From an uncultured Blautia sp. (GTDB lineage Bacteria > Bacillota > Clostridia > Lachnospirales > Lachnospiraceae), in assembly GCA_900541985.1 (NCBI GenBank), contig UQLX01000038.1:1-21664 (forward strand): DNA of 21,664 bases. The letters are read 5' to 3'. The notes beneath the pieces are model-generated. The model saw nothing but the letters and a program-made list of their open reading frames with translations, was not told where the DNA came from and made no database searches. This document shows, piece by piece, positions 13,756 to 21,664 of the stretch. Each line of letters starts with the position of its first letter. Within the stretch, counting starts at the first letter, position 1. The position numbers and the translations under genes are program-made.

Positions 13756-14748
13756 TTATGCTTCATAACCATTCGGATGATTTTTGTGCCAGTTCCATGC
13801 TGTTGTGATAATCGTCTCCAGATCATCAAATTGAGGTTTCCATCCAAGGATTTCTTTTGCTTTCTCACTGGATGCGATCAGAGTTGACGGATCTCCTGCT
13901 CTCCTAGGTTCTTCCTTTGCCGGAATCGGATGTCCTGTTACTTTTCTGGCTGTCTCTACAACTTCTTTTACCGTAAATCCAACACCATTACCCAGATTGA
14001 AGATATTGCTTTCATTTCCTTTTCTTAAATATTCCATGGCAAGGATATGGGCCTGTGCAAGATCGTTCACATGGATGTAATCCCTTACGCATGTGCCATC
14101 TTTTGTCTCATAATCATTTCCAAAGATGGAAATATACTCTCTCTTTCCATTCGGCACCTGTAAGATCAGTGGAATCAGATGCGTTTCCGGATTATGGGCT
14201 TCTCCGATTTTTCCATTTGGATGTGCTCCACAAGCATTAAAATAACGTAAGGATACAAAACGTAAATCATGGGCATTGGCTGTCCATTTAAACATCTTTT
14301 CCATCGAAAGTTTCGTTTCTCCATAACAATTTGTTGGAACTGTACGGTCTGTTTCAAGAATTGGAATACGTTCCGGTTCTCCATATGTGGCTGCTGTTGA
14401 TGAAAATACAATCTTGTTAATGCCATGTGCCACCATGCTTTCCAGCAATACTTCTGTTCCACACAGATTGTTATTGTAATATTTGAGTGGATTTACCATG
14501 CTCTCTCCAACCTGTGAATTGGCTGCAAAGTGAATGACTCCATCTATCTCCTCTTTTTCAAATACAGAATCTATAAATGCCCTGTCCCGAATATCTCCCT
14601 GATAAAATTTTGCATCCGGGTGAACAGCCTTACGAAAGCCTGTTTCGAGATTGTCAACAACTACTACATTTTCTCCTGCCGCAATCAGCTCATACACGGT
14701 ATGAGAGCCAATATAACCAGCCCCGCCTAATACTAAAATGCTACTCAT
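13756..14748 (-). CDS. galE: UDP-glucose 4-epimerase
   Basis: Interconverts UDP-galactose and UDP-glucose; also supplies UDP-galactose for surface polysaccharide. The 330-residue protein is full length. The NAD-binding loop is GGAGYIGSH (8-16), the acidic end of beta-2 is VVDNLETG, and the catalytic set is SSTAATYG (S116-T118 region) with Y142xxxK146 in NCYGETK. C-terminal sugar-site residues fit YIHVNDLAQAH and EEPRRAGDPSTLIAS. GGAG lies before the ATG. It sits between the broken galK and galT genes and is the only intact gene of the Leloir trio, which fits its separate housekeeping use in glycan synthesis. Confidence 0.96.
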   Translation of the reverse strand: MSSILVLGGAGYIGSHTVYELIAAGENVVVVDNLETGFRKAVHPDAKFYQGDIRDRAFIDSVFEKEEIDGVIHFAANSQVGESMVNPLKYYNNNLCGTEVLLESMVAHGINKIVFSSTAATYGEPERIPILETDRTVPTNCYGETKLSMEKMFKWTANAHDLRFVSLRYFNACGAHPNGKIGEAHNPETHLIPLILQVPNGKREYISIFGNDYETKDGTCVRDYIHVNDLAQAHILAMEYLRKGNESNIFNLGNGVGFTVKEVVETARKVTGHPIPAKEEPRRAGDPSTLIASSEKAKEILGWKPQFDDLETIITTAWNWHKNHPNGYEA

Positions 14749-14779
14749 AGATCATTTCTCCTTTTCTTAATTTTCGTGA

Positions 14780-16059
14780 TTATAATACCTTTATGCCACC
14801 ATACTTACGGATCTTTAATACTTCACAGGAACCTTCCCCAAAGATCTTATCCATCTCTTTTCGATAGTTTGGAACCAAATAATTCGGAACAAATGCCTGT
14901 ATGGTTCCTGCAAATCCTCCACCATGAACTCTGCAAACGCCTTTTTCTCCGAACACAACATCACTCAGTGCCTACGCAATAGACACGTTCTGATGCTGTA
15001 CATCATGGCATGTATATACATTCTGTAAATATTTAAAAGAAGAATTGCCGGATTCCTTTACCGTGGCAAGAAATTCCGGAAAATTATCCTGGTTTAATGC
15101 GTTCACTTCTTTTTGCACACGTTCATTTTCACACACAAAGTGGATCGCCCTAAGTGTGGCACGATCACCTGCCTGTTCACGTATCAACGTGATATTGTCC
15201 ATGATCTCCCTTTTGGATACCTCACGAAGAGCTTTCTTCCCAAAGCATTCCGCTACCAGCTTCATTTCCTTTGGAATTGCTGCATAATCCGGTGTTAGAT
15301 CTGCATGAGAACCTTTTGTATCTGTAATACACAGACTACATCCATAAGCGTTCAGGTCAAATTTCACCTGTTCCACGATTGGGTTTTCTGGATCTTCAAA
15401 ATCAATATGGACGAGGCTTCCAACCGAACAAGCCATCTGATCCATTAAACCGCATGGTTTACCAAAGTATTCATTTTCCGCATATTGTCCAATCTTAGCA
15501 ATTTCAATCGGGTCAACCTTGCCATCATTATACATATAAGAAAGTATTGTTCCTATCAGTGTTTCAAAAGCTGCTGAAGAAGACAGTCCCGCACCTATCA
15601 GCACATCGCTGGTCACATATGCCTGGAATCCTCCTATGTTATGTCCATTCATTCCCATCTTAACAAGTACACCACGGATCAAAGCGTTCGTGGTACCCTC
15701 TTCTTCCACTTTTTCTCCAGATCATTCAGGGAAATTGTAATCCGTTCCCTATAACCATCTGACATCACTTTTACAAGCGGCTCATCAAGTTTACTTGCGA
15801 CTGCGATTGCATCATTGTTAATAGATGCCGCTAGCACTTCCCCATGTTGATGATCTGTGTGATTTCCTCCTATTTCACTTCTTCCAGGAGCACTGAACAC
15901 TTCAATTTCTTCACCATCAAAATATGTCCTGTATTTGTTGATAGCTTTAATATAGCGTTCCTTCTCATACGCTATTTTAGTTTTATCAACATATATATCC
16001 TCCATTTTCTCATCAAAAAGTTTTCCGCTAAGTAGTGCGATTGCTTTTTCTATTTTCAA
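14780..16059 (-). pseudogene. galK: galK, galactokinase, frameshifted and with an internal stop
   Basis: Remnant of galactokinase (galactose plus ATP to galactose-1-phosphate), about 426 residues when repaired. The frame starts at a TTG (16059) after GAGGGGTGG. The signature APGRSEIGGNHTDHQHGE, the ATP-binding GAGLSSSAAFE and the third GHMP motif RVHGGGFAGTIQAFVP are all readable, but not in one frame. Lesion 1: an A-run of five (15710-15714 on the plus strand, T here) where six restore L-E-K-K-V-E-E-E; a single base is missing. Lesion 2: an in-frame TAG at 14972-14974 after QHQNVSIA, with ALSDVVFGEKGVCRVHGG continuing in frame to a natural TAA at 14780. Total length (1280) is one short of a multiple of three, as expected. 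Confidence 0.88.
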
Positions 16060-16106
16060 AATACCACCCCTCGTTCTTGAAGCTGTTTTCTAGTTTCATG
16101 TTATAC

Positions 16107-16145
16107 AAAAAGCATTGCCTAATTGAAGATTCAATCAGACAATGC
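16107..16145 (-). terminator. rho-independent terminator between the symporter gene and galK
   Basis: Minus-strand arms of 16 bases (16145-16130 and 16127-16112) pair with two G-U wobbles around a tiny loop, followed by five T. It would end or reduce transcription before the gal genes, so galK-galE-galT probably depend on leakage or on a promoter in 16060-16105 that I cannot identify. Confidence 0.8.
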
Positions 16146-16160
16146 TTTTCCCTTCAAATT

Positions 16161-17558
16161 TTACTCCATGTCTGATGCATCTGTCACTTCATCTGCAGTG
16201 ATTCCTCTTTCTGCTTTTAGTTTTTCATTTGCACCTTCTACATTCATTCTTGAAAGCACAAACATGATCAACACATCAAAGATCAATGGAAGCCACAGAT
16301 ACATAAACTGCATCATATTAAGTGCAGACTGTGGCTGTGTCGCATTTGTTCCAACATAGCCGCTGAATTCAAGCATCCAACCGACAACAGCAGTTCCAAT
16401 ACCTCCACCGATTTTTACACCAAGAGAAGTGCAAGAATACATCGTACCATCAATTCTCTTTCCCTGTGTAAGATAAGTGTATTCAGAGCAGGATGCGATA
16501 ACTGCATTCATATCTCCCTGCCATGGTCCCTGTCCTAATGCTGCAAGAGCTGTAAATGCCATCATAAGCGGAACACTACCCATATATCCGGCAACGACAA
16601 CAAGTGCTCTACCGATAACTGCTAAGACATAACCTCTTAAATTCAGCTTATACATACCTTTCCACTTACCAACTAAGGTTGGTGTAAAGATCAAGGCAAT
16701 GATCAGTGGAATATTAACTGCCCATGCAAACTGTCCGAACAGGTTTTTATTTTTCAGTACCCATGTCATGTAATAAATACCGGCTCCGATCATGGCACTG
16801 TATAACTGCTGTAAAATATAAGTTCCACAGATCATCATGTAATATTTGTTTTTGATAAGAAGCTTAAATGCCTGTACCATTCCGTACTTCTCATCTTCAT
16901 TTTTTACTTCTCCTTCATTAAGTTCCTCTTCAGGAAGCTCCTTAACAGAAAGAGCAGAAATTGTATTTACGATAAGACCAATGATTGCGTAAATAATTGC
17001 TACAGTTCTCCATGCAGCTGCGTCTCCCCCGCACTTATCTACAAATCCAACTGTAATTGCCTGAATCAGAAGGCTTGTTGAAAATGCAAAGATGAAACGG
17101 TAAGATCCCATCTGCACACGTTCTTTACTATTCTTAGTAATGAGTGATGTAAGTGCTGAGTATGCAATATTGTTTGCGGTATAAAACACACCATTTAACA
17201 GTGTATAAGAGATAAAGAACCATGCATATTTAGCGGTTGTTCCCCAGCTGACTGGTACTGCAAAACAGCAGACTAATGTAATGGCACATCCAATATAGCC
17301 ATACAACATCCAAGGCTTTGCTTTTCCCATTTTGCTGTGTGTTTTGTCGATCATTGATCCAAAGAATATATCTGTAAAACCATCAAATAATTTTGATACG
17401 GCAATCAGGGTACCTACGACACCAGCAGCAAGTCCTACTGAGTCTGTCAGATAGACCATCATAAAAGATGTCAGGAACGCATAAACTACATTACCTGCGA
17501 TATCACCTGAACCATATCCTATTTTGTTATACCATTTTAAATACTTTTTTTCTTCCAT
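16161..17558 (-). CDS. GPH-family sugar:cation symporter, probable lactose/galactoside permease
   Basis: Secondary transporter of the glycoside-pentoside-hexuronide family (MelB/LacS type) with about twelve membrane segments, about 465 residues. The family cation-site pattern is present near the N-terminus: NKIGYGSGDIAGN, then DGFTDIFFGSMIDKTHSKMGKAKPW with paired aspartates. The second half has PWQGDMNAVIASCSEY and SLGVKIGGGIGTAVVGW. The C-terminus ends in a short acidic tail without the EIIA-like domain of streptococcal LacS. I place the start at ATG 17558 (MEEKKYLKWYNKIG), behind GAGGAG at a long spacing; an ATG nine codons upstream lacks a ribosome site. It follows lacZ by 171 bases and precedes a terminator. 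Substrate inferred from lacZ and gal neighbours. Confidence 0.88.
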   Translation of the reverse strand: MEEKKYLKWYNKIGYGSGDIAGNVVYAFLTSFMMVYLTDSVGLAAGVVGTLIAVSKLFDGFTDIFFGSMIDKTHSKMGKAKPWMLYGYIGCAITLVCCFAVPVSWGTTAKYAWFFISYTLLNGVFYTANNIAYSALTSLITKNSKERVQMGSYRFIFAFSTSLLIQAITVGFVDKCGGDAAAWRTVAIIYAIIGLIVNTISALSVKELPEEELNEGEVKNEDEKYGMVQAFKLLIKNKYYMMICGTYILQQLYSAMIGAGIYYMTWVLKNKNLFGQFAWAVNIPLIIALIFTPTLVGKWKGMYKLNLRGYVLAVIGRALVVVAGYMGSVPLMMAFTALAALGQGPWQGDMNAVIASCSEYTYLTQGKRIDGTMYSCTSLGVKIGGGIGTAVVGWMLEFSGYVGTNATQPQSALNMMQFMYLWLPLIFDVLIMFVLSRMNVEGANEKLKAERGITADEVTDASDME

Positions 17559-17590
17559 AGAATTCTTTTTGCTCCTCATATTCATCGCAC

Positions 17591-17632
17591 TTAGAATCTC
17601 AAGATGCCTAACAGTATGATGCCTAATTCTAA
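17591..17632 (-). repeat. direct and inverted repeats in the lacZ-symporter interval
   Basis: GATGCCTAA occurs at 17603-17611 and 17618-17626 (15-base period), enclosed by TTAGAAT (17591-17597) and ATTCTAA (17626-17632). This lies just upstream of the symporter gene and may be a regulator site or a processing hairpin. Nothing else stands out in 17559-17729. Confidence 0.35.
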
Positions 17633-17729
17633 ATTTTTTCGCTTTGTTTTTGTCTGATTGTTCTGTATATCCGGACTTTACAAAACTCTCAGACTCTCCT
17701 TCCTTGTTAACGGGTTACTTAAAACTTTA

Positions 17730-20700
17730 TTATCCCTTTACATACGGAACCAGAGTAAACTGGAACCGGAATAATACATCATTAAATCGATACTGATCCA
17801 AGACAACCGGACCACAACTGTTAGAACCTATTCCATTTAATGCATAGTCAACACAAAATACTACGCTGTCTGATTCTGTCAATTCATAATTATGCGTTTT
17901 CTTCTCAAGTTCTTCCTGTGTATAATAAGAAGCATTGAATGAAAATGCCTTTTCTGCGGATGCCACAATTCCATATCGGCTGTTGTTAAGCTCTACATAT
18001 TCACAATCATAATGGCTTCCATTTTCCTGTGGACGGATATAGTCCTCATGCAAATCCCCTACATTTGCCTGGTACAGACCGTGACTCGCTGCCTGATGCT
18101 TGTCACGATAGCTCTCCTGCGGTCCCATTCCAAAGTATCTGACATCTGCAAGTTTCTTATCCAGGAACATTCTCACACCAAATCTCGGAAGATCCGGGAA
18201 CTCTCCATCTTTTGTTGCCTCAATATCTGCATCAATCTTTCCTGCAGCATCTATTTTCCATGTAATCGTCACATCAAGAATCTTCTGTACCGTCTCTGCC
18301 ACAACGGAAGCATGGCTTGTAATCTTCACACCATGTTTTCCCTGCACAACCTCTGTCGTATAGGCTCTTGTGTAAGCCTTATCATAGTGAGCTTTCTTCC
18401 ATTCAGACTTGATGTACATATCGTTATCTGTTGGAGCTCTCCAAATGTTTAACTCCATCGGATGGTTCAGATATTCCCGTCCTGCAAATTTCATCTCTGT
18501 AAAGAGTGCAGTACGTCGATCTATGGTATAAACAAATTCACGACCTTTGATGTGAATCTGTGTATCATTTTCATTCACCTGTAATTCAGAGTTCGTTGCT
18601 GTTTTTTCTATCCATTTTTCTGCCAGCTGGCATTTTACGGCTTTCTGACTTACCTCGATTTCATCAAATCCCAGAATGTGGTCTTTCTCCAACAATGGTA
18701 TTTCTTTTTTCAGCTGGTAAATGAGTTTCAAATAACATTTTCCATTCTCCGGAACCTTGATATTCAGGCTTGTTTTTCCCTCACTATGTGGTGCCACAGA
18801 AACTTCTGCAAGTTTTCCTTTACTGATCACGAGTCCCTCCTGTGTCAGTTCATAGCTGATTTTTACATAATCCTTCAGATCATCAAAATCCATATAGTTA
18901 TGAAGCACCAATTCTCCGCTTTCTTTATCATAGGAAACAACCCTTGCCGGGCGGTAAACATTCTTGTATTCCAAAAGTCCTGTGTGTACAGTTCTATCCG
19001 GATATACTAATCCATCCATGCAGAAATTGCCATCATGGATATCTTCGCCATGATCTCCTCCGTAGGCATAGATTGTCTTTCCGTTCTCAGCAGTGCCATG
19101 AGCAATCGCATGGTCACACCATTCCCAGACGAAACCGCCGCACATTTTATCATTATCCTGTATCATCTGGAAGTAATCTTCAAAATCTCCAGGGCCATTT
19201 CCCATGCTGTGGCAATATTCTACCAGAAGGAATGGTTTGCTTCCGTCCTTGTCCAGATATTCCTGAATCTCGGAAAGTGCCGGGTACATACGGCTGTACA
19301 CATCCAAGTTGCTGTAATCATATGTTTCATCATAATTACGGTATCTTGCACTCTCATACTGTGTGATACGGTCCGGATCAAATTTCTTTGTCCAAGCAAG
19401 TGCTTTTTCAAAGTTGCAACCATAAGCACTTTCATTTCCCATTGACCACATAACAATACAAAAACGGTTTTTATCACGTTCTACCATGAGTTTCACACGG
19501 TCAACGATAGCTGATTCCCATGCCGGATCATCGGCAATCTTTTCATTCCACCGCTTGAATCGATTGTAATCCGTGTCTTCTTTTCTGTAGAGCATAAATG
19601 GTCCATGAGCTTCTATATCTGCTTCATCTATCACCATAAATCCATACTTGTCACACATTTCATAGAAAAATGGTGCATTCGGATAATGGCTGGAACGGAT
19701 AGCGTTAAAATTGTGCTGCTTCATTAGCGTAAGATCTGTTGTAATCTGTTCCACACTAATTGTAAATCCAGTAACCGGATCGGAATCATGTCGATTGACA
19801 CCACGGAATTTAATCTTCTGTCCGTTTAAGTAAATAACCTGATCTTTGATCTCTATCTTTCTGAGTGCGATATGATCTACAATTACTTCATTTTCTGTTT
19901 CAAGGATCAGTTTGTACAGGTATGGATTTTCTGTATTCCAAAGCTCCGGACTTGCAATCTCTAACACCGCTGTTCCTTCTTCGGTAATACTTCCTACTGC
20001 GACAACTGCTCCATTTTTATCTTCAATCGAAATTTTTACATTTGCCGGAGAGTAGAATTTCACATCAAGTTCTATCTTTGCAAGCATATCCTCAATCTTT
20101 GTTTTTATATGATAATCGCTGATTGCCTGCTCCGGACGTTTCAAAATGTACACATCCCGGAAAATTCCACTCATACGGAATTTGTCCTGATCTTCCAAGT
20201 AAGAACCGTCACACCACTTCATTACCAATACTGCTATGGTATTCTTTCCATCCTGAAGAAGGTCGGTAATATCAAACTCACTGGTCATATGAGAAACCTG
20301 GCTGTATCCCACATAAGAACCATTGACCCATACATAAAAGCAACTGTCTACTCCCTCAAAATTTAAAAATGCTTTTGGTGCATTTTCATCTTTATGATAG
20401 TCAAAAGTATGTGCATATGCTCCACACGGGATATCCTGTGGTACATACGGTGGATCAAATGGGAACGGATACCGGATGTTTGTATACTGGTGTGTGTCAT
20501 ATCCTGCCATCTGCCATACACTCGGAACCTGAATCTCGTCAAAGTTTTCTGTATCATAATCCTTCTCAAAAAAAGATTCCTGAATATCATAGATGCTGTT
20601 ATAATACTGAAATTTCCAAGTTCCGTTTAATAACTGCATACGGTCTGATTCTTCCCTGTGTTCCACCAGGTTGTCCATTCTTTTGGATGCCGGAACATAA

Positions 20701-20768
20701 TAGGCTCTGGCTGGCATTGTGTTTTCATGCAGTACACTTAAATCCTCATAATAACGTGGTACAATCAT
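17730..20768 (-). CDS. lacZ: beta-galactosidase, glycoside hydrolase family 2
   Basis: Cytoplasmic hydrolase of lactose and other beta-galactosides, 1012 residues, close to the 1024 of E. coli LacZ. The start at ATG 20768 (MIVPRYYEDL) has AAGGAGAG six bases upstream; a longer frame adds 17 residues without a site. Domains in order: sugar-binding jelly roll (about 30-210, with VPSVWQMAGYDTHQYTN and SYLEDQDKFRMSGIFRDVY), immunoglobulin-like domain, TIM barrel (about 315-600) and the C-terminal Bgal small-chain domain. The acid/base glutamate is E446 in WSMGNES and the nucleophile E517 in LLVEYCHSMGN; GVNRHDSDP and HYPNAPFFYEMCD are conserved barrel motifs. No signal peptide. First gene of the lac-gal run and divergent from a broken AraC gene. 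Appears fully functional. Confidence 0.96.
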   Translation of the reverse strand: MIVPRYYEDLSVLHENTMPARAYYVPASKRMDNLVEHREESDRMQLLNGTWKFQYYNSIYDIQESFFEKDYDTENFDEIQVPSVWQMAGYDTHQYTNIRYPFPFDPPYVPQDIPCGAYAHTFDYHKDENAPKAFLNFEGVDSCFYVWVNGSYVGYSQVSHMTSEFDITDLLQDGKNTIAVLVMKWCDGSYLEDQDKFRMSGIFRDVYILKRPEQAISDYHIKTKIEDMLAKIELDVKFYSPANVKISIEDKNGAVVAVGSITEEGTAVLEIASPELWNTENPYLYKLILETENEVIVDHIALRKIEIKDQVIYLNGQKIKFRGVNRHDSDPVTGFTISVEQITTDLTLMKQHNFNAIRSSHYPNAPFFYEMCDKYGFMVIDEADIEAHGPFMLYRKEDTDYNRFKRWNEKIADDPAWESAIVDRVKLMVERDKNRFCIVMWSMGNESAYGCNFEKALAWTKKFDPDRITQYESARYRNYDETYDYSNLDVYSRMYPALSEIQEYLDKDGSKPFLLVEYCHSMGNGPGDFEDYFQMIQDNDKMCGGFVWEWCDHAIAHGTAENGKTIYAYGGDHGEDIHDGNFCMDGLVYPDRTVHTGLLEYKNVYRPARVVSYDKESGELVLHNYMDFDDLKDYVKISYELTQEGLVISKGKLAEVSVAPHSEGKTSLNIKVPENGKCYLKLIYQLKKEIPLLEKDHILGFDEIEVSQKAVKCQLAEKWIEKTATNSELQVNENDTQIHIKGREFVYTIDRRTALFTEMKFAGREYLNHPMELNIWRAPTDNDMYIKSEWKKAHYDKAYTRAYTTEVVQGKHGVKITSHASVVAETVQKILDVTITWKIDAAGKIDADIEATKDGEFPDLPRFGVRMFLDKKLADVRYFGMGPQESYRDKHQAASHGLYQANVGDLHEDYIRPQENGSHYDCEYVELNNSRYGIVASAEKAFSFNASYYTQEELEKKTHNYELTESDSVVFCVDYALNGIGSNSCGPVVLDQYRFNDVLFRFQFTLVPYVKG

Positions 20769-20843
20769 AAATAACTCTCCTTCAATACATATACATTTTT
20801 TTATACGTTGTTCTCCCACAGCAAGTCTTGTTCTTTACTTTTT

Positions 20844-20891
20844 TGTTTACGTTTCTTTGTTTTGCTATACATAGCTTATCCTAATCCGCAA
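20844..20891 (-). promoter_or_regulatory. tentative lacZ promoter with a cre-like site
   Basis: Minus-strand TTGCGG (20891-20886), 16-base spacer, TATAGC (20869-20864) is the best but weak promoter pair. Just downstream, AAGAAACGTAAACA (20857-20844) matches the CcpA cre core in part (A.CG....CA) but lacks its leading TG. Both calls are low confidence. Confidence 0.3.
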
Positions 20892-20940
20892 AATATGTCT
20901 ATGAATTGGATTAGACAAAATATGCACTAAATGATACAAT
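20881..20940 (+). promoter_or_regulatory. promoter and repeat operator of the divergent AraC gene
   Basis: TTAGAC (20911-20916), 18-base spacer, TACAAT (20935-20940). CAAAATATG is repeated at 20889 and 20916 (27 bases apart), and CTAATCC (20881-20887) is inverted as GGATTAG (20908-20914), overlapping the -35. Such sites in the shared lacZ/araC interval are likely AraC-type operators controlling both directions. Confidence 0.5.
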
Positions 20941-20970
20941 GGTAAAAAGTAGGAAAAGAGGTGCTGCCCT

Positions 20971-21579
20971 ATGTATATGAATACTGGTTATCTGAACCAC
21001 TCCCATATGGATTTCAAAGACAAAAGTCGCCCACTGATTGTAGGAAGCTGTGGTACTTATCGCCTTTCCAGCCATCCAAAATTACCAACCTACCGTCCAA
21101 GGGGACGCCTGGATTATCAGATCATCTATATCACCGCTGGTTGTGGGCATTTTCATTTTGGCAATGTAGGTAACGAAACGATTGTTCCCGCCGGTAATAT
21201 TGTGCTGTACAGACCGAAGGAACTTCAGAAATATGAATATTATGGGGAAGATAAGACAGAAGTATACTGGATTCATTTTACAGGCAGCAATGTTAAAAAT
21301 ATCTTGCGTCAGTATGGATTTCCGGATAAAGAACGGGTTTTCCAAGTCGGCACATCTATGGAATATGAACGGGTTTTTAAGCGTATTATCATCGAACTCC
21401 AACGCTGTCAGGATGATTATGAGGAAATGCTTGTTCTTCTGCTTCGTCATCTACTAATCACTTTCCACCGAGAACTGACACGAGAACATATCCTGAAAAA
21501 CGAATACCTGGATCAGGAAATGAACACTGCAGTTACCTATTTCAGCGAAAATTATAATCAGGACGTAAGCGCAAAATAA
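20971..21579 (+). pseudogene. AraC-family regulator of the lac locus, truncated before its DNA-binding domain
   Basis: Divergent regulator beside lacZ, reduced to 202 residues. The N-terminal cupin-like sugar-sensing domain is present (about 20-165: YQIIYITAGCGHFHFG, IVPAGNIVLYRPKELQKYEYY, TEVYWIHFTGSNV). The linker YFSENYNQDV is where the first helix-turn-helix normally begins, but the frame stops four codons later. No helix-turn-helix residues are found in any frame of the remaining 85 bases. The sequence after 21564 starts GTAAGCGC, like an IS66-family terminus, suggesting interruption by an insertion; the rest of the gene may lie beyond the element, outside this window. GAGGTG precedes the ATG. 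The product could sense sugar but not bind DNA. Confidence 0.75.
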
Positions 21580-21664
21580 TTCGACGGATTGTGTTGCCCT
21601 AAAAATGAGTCCATAATAATCATTAGAAAATGCAAGCATTTCACTTCATCTTCTCTTGCTAGAA
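21565..21664. mobile_element. possible left edge of an insertion sequence (IS66-like end), cut by the window
   Basis: The AraC homology ends at GAC and the next bases are GTAAGCGCAAAATAATTCG. IS66-family inverted repeats commonly begin GTAAGCG and make 8-bp target duplications. On the minus strand a frame is open from the window edge to a TGA at 21558, but it is too short to identify. The second end and the duplication would lie outside the window, so the call rests on the junction and terminal bases only. Confidence 0.4.

Noticed and set aside
15045..15298. Plus-strand open frames inside galK
   Set aside because: Antisense to well-conserved galactokinase coding sequence, without ribosome sites or recognisable products.
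18012..19445. Several plus-strand open frames of 110-146 codons inside lacZ
   Set aside because: Antisense shadows of a fully conserved beta-galactosidase; compositions are Cys/His/Ser-rich and unlike real proteins.
20844..20857. Confident CcpA cre site upstream of lacZ
   Set aside because: It lacks the leading TG of the consensus; reported only as a weak possibility.
21558..21664. Minus-strand frame at the right edge as a transposase C-terminus
   Set aside because: Only 34 codons, a length easily open by chance, with no motif I can match; kept only as a note under the possible insertion sequence.

Overview
The window reads as chromosome of a low-to-moderate GC Firmicute, most likely a gut Lachnospiraceae (Clostridia). 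The basis is strong AGGAGG-type ribosome sites, TTG/GTG starts, a textbook CIRCE operator, a Firmicutes-type GalT, a GPH sugar symporter beside a GH2 beta-galactosidase, and a MobC/MobA pair of the kind carried by Clostridial mobilizable elements. This placement is inference; there is no rRNA or other marker gene here.

Layout: (1) 1-400, a small ORF and a strongly folded intergenic element. (2) 398-5721, minus strand, a potassium block: KdpD-like kinase lacking the usual cytoplasmic N-terminal sensor, KdpE-like regulator, terminator, a regulatory region with four evenly spaced pairs of 11-bp direct repeats, then TPR protein, two TrkA-type proteins and TrkH. The repeats sit where an OmpR/PhoB-class activator would bind, so the kinase/regulator pair probably controls the Trk operon, although no kdpFABC is present. 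(3) 5750-7200, plus strand, a stress pair: Hsp20 under a perfect CIRCE operator, then a DUF308/HdeD-like membrane protein. (4) 7252-8673, minus strand, a CorA-type transporter and a MmcQ/YjbR protein. (5) 8740-10600, a mobilization module (mobC, mobA relaxase) bracketed by perfect inverted repeats, with no integrase or replication gene. (6) 10619-12387, minus strand, a HAD-IIA phosphatase and an AraC regulator. (7) 12459-12652, plus strand, an apparent compact transcription unit encoding a 25-residue peptide, with nested and competing hairpins and a terminator. (8) 12651-20768, minus strand, a lactose/galactose locus in the order lacZ, GPH symporter, galK, galE, galT, with a divergent AraC gene at the right edge.

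The main surprise is decay of the lactose/galactose locus. lacZ, the symporter and galE look intact, but galK has a one-base A-run frameshift plus an in-frame TAG, galT has lost a central block that includes its active-site region together with the reading frame, and the divergent AraC regulator loses its DNA-binding domain at a junction that begins like an IS66-family end. The cell may still import and cut lactose, but it could not use galactose by the Leloir route from this copy alone. The most novel-looking signals are the four-pair regulator array at 3329-3439, the structured peptide transcript at 12459-12652 and the palindromes flanking the mobilization genes.
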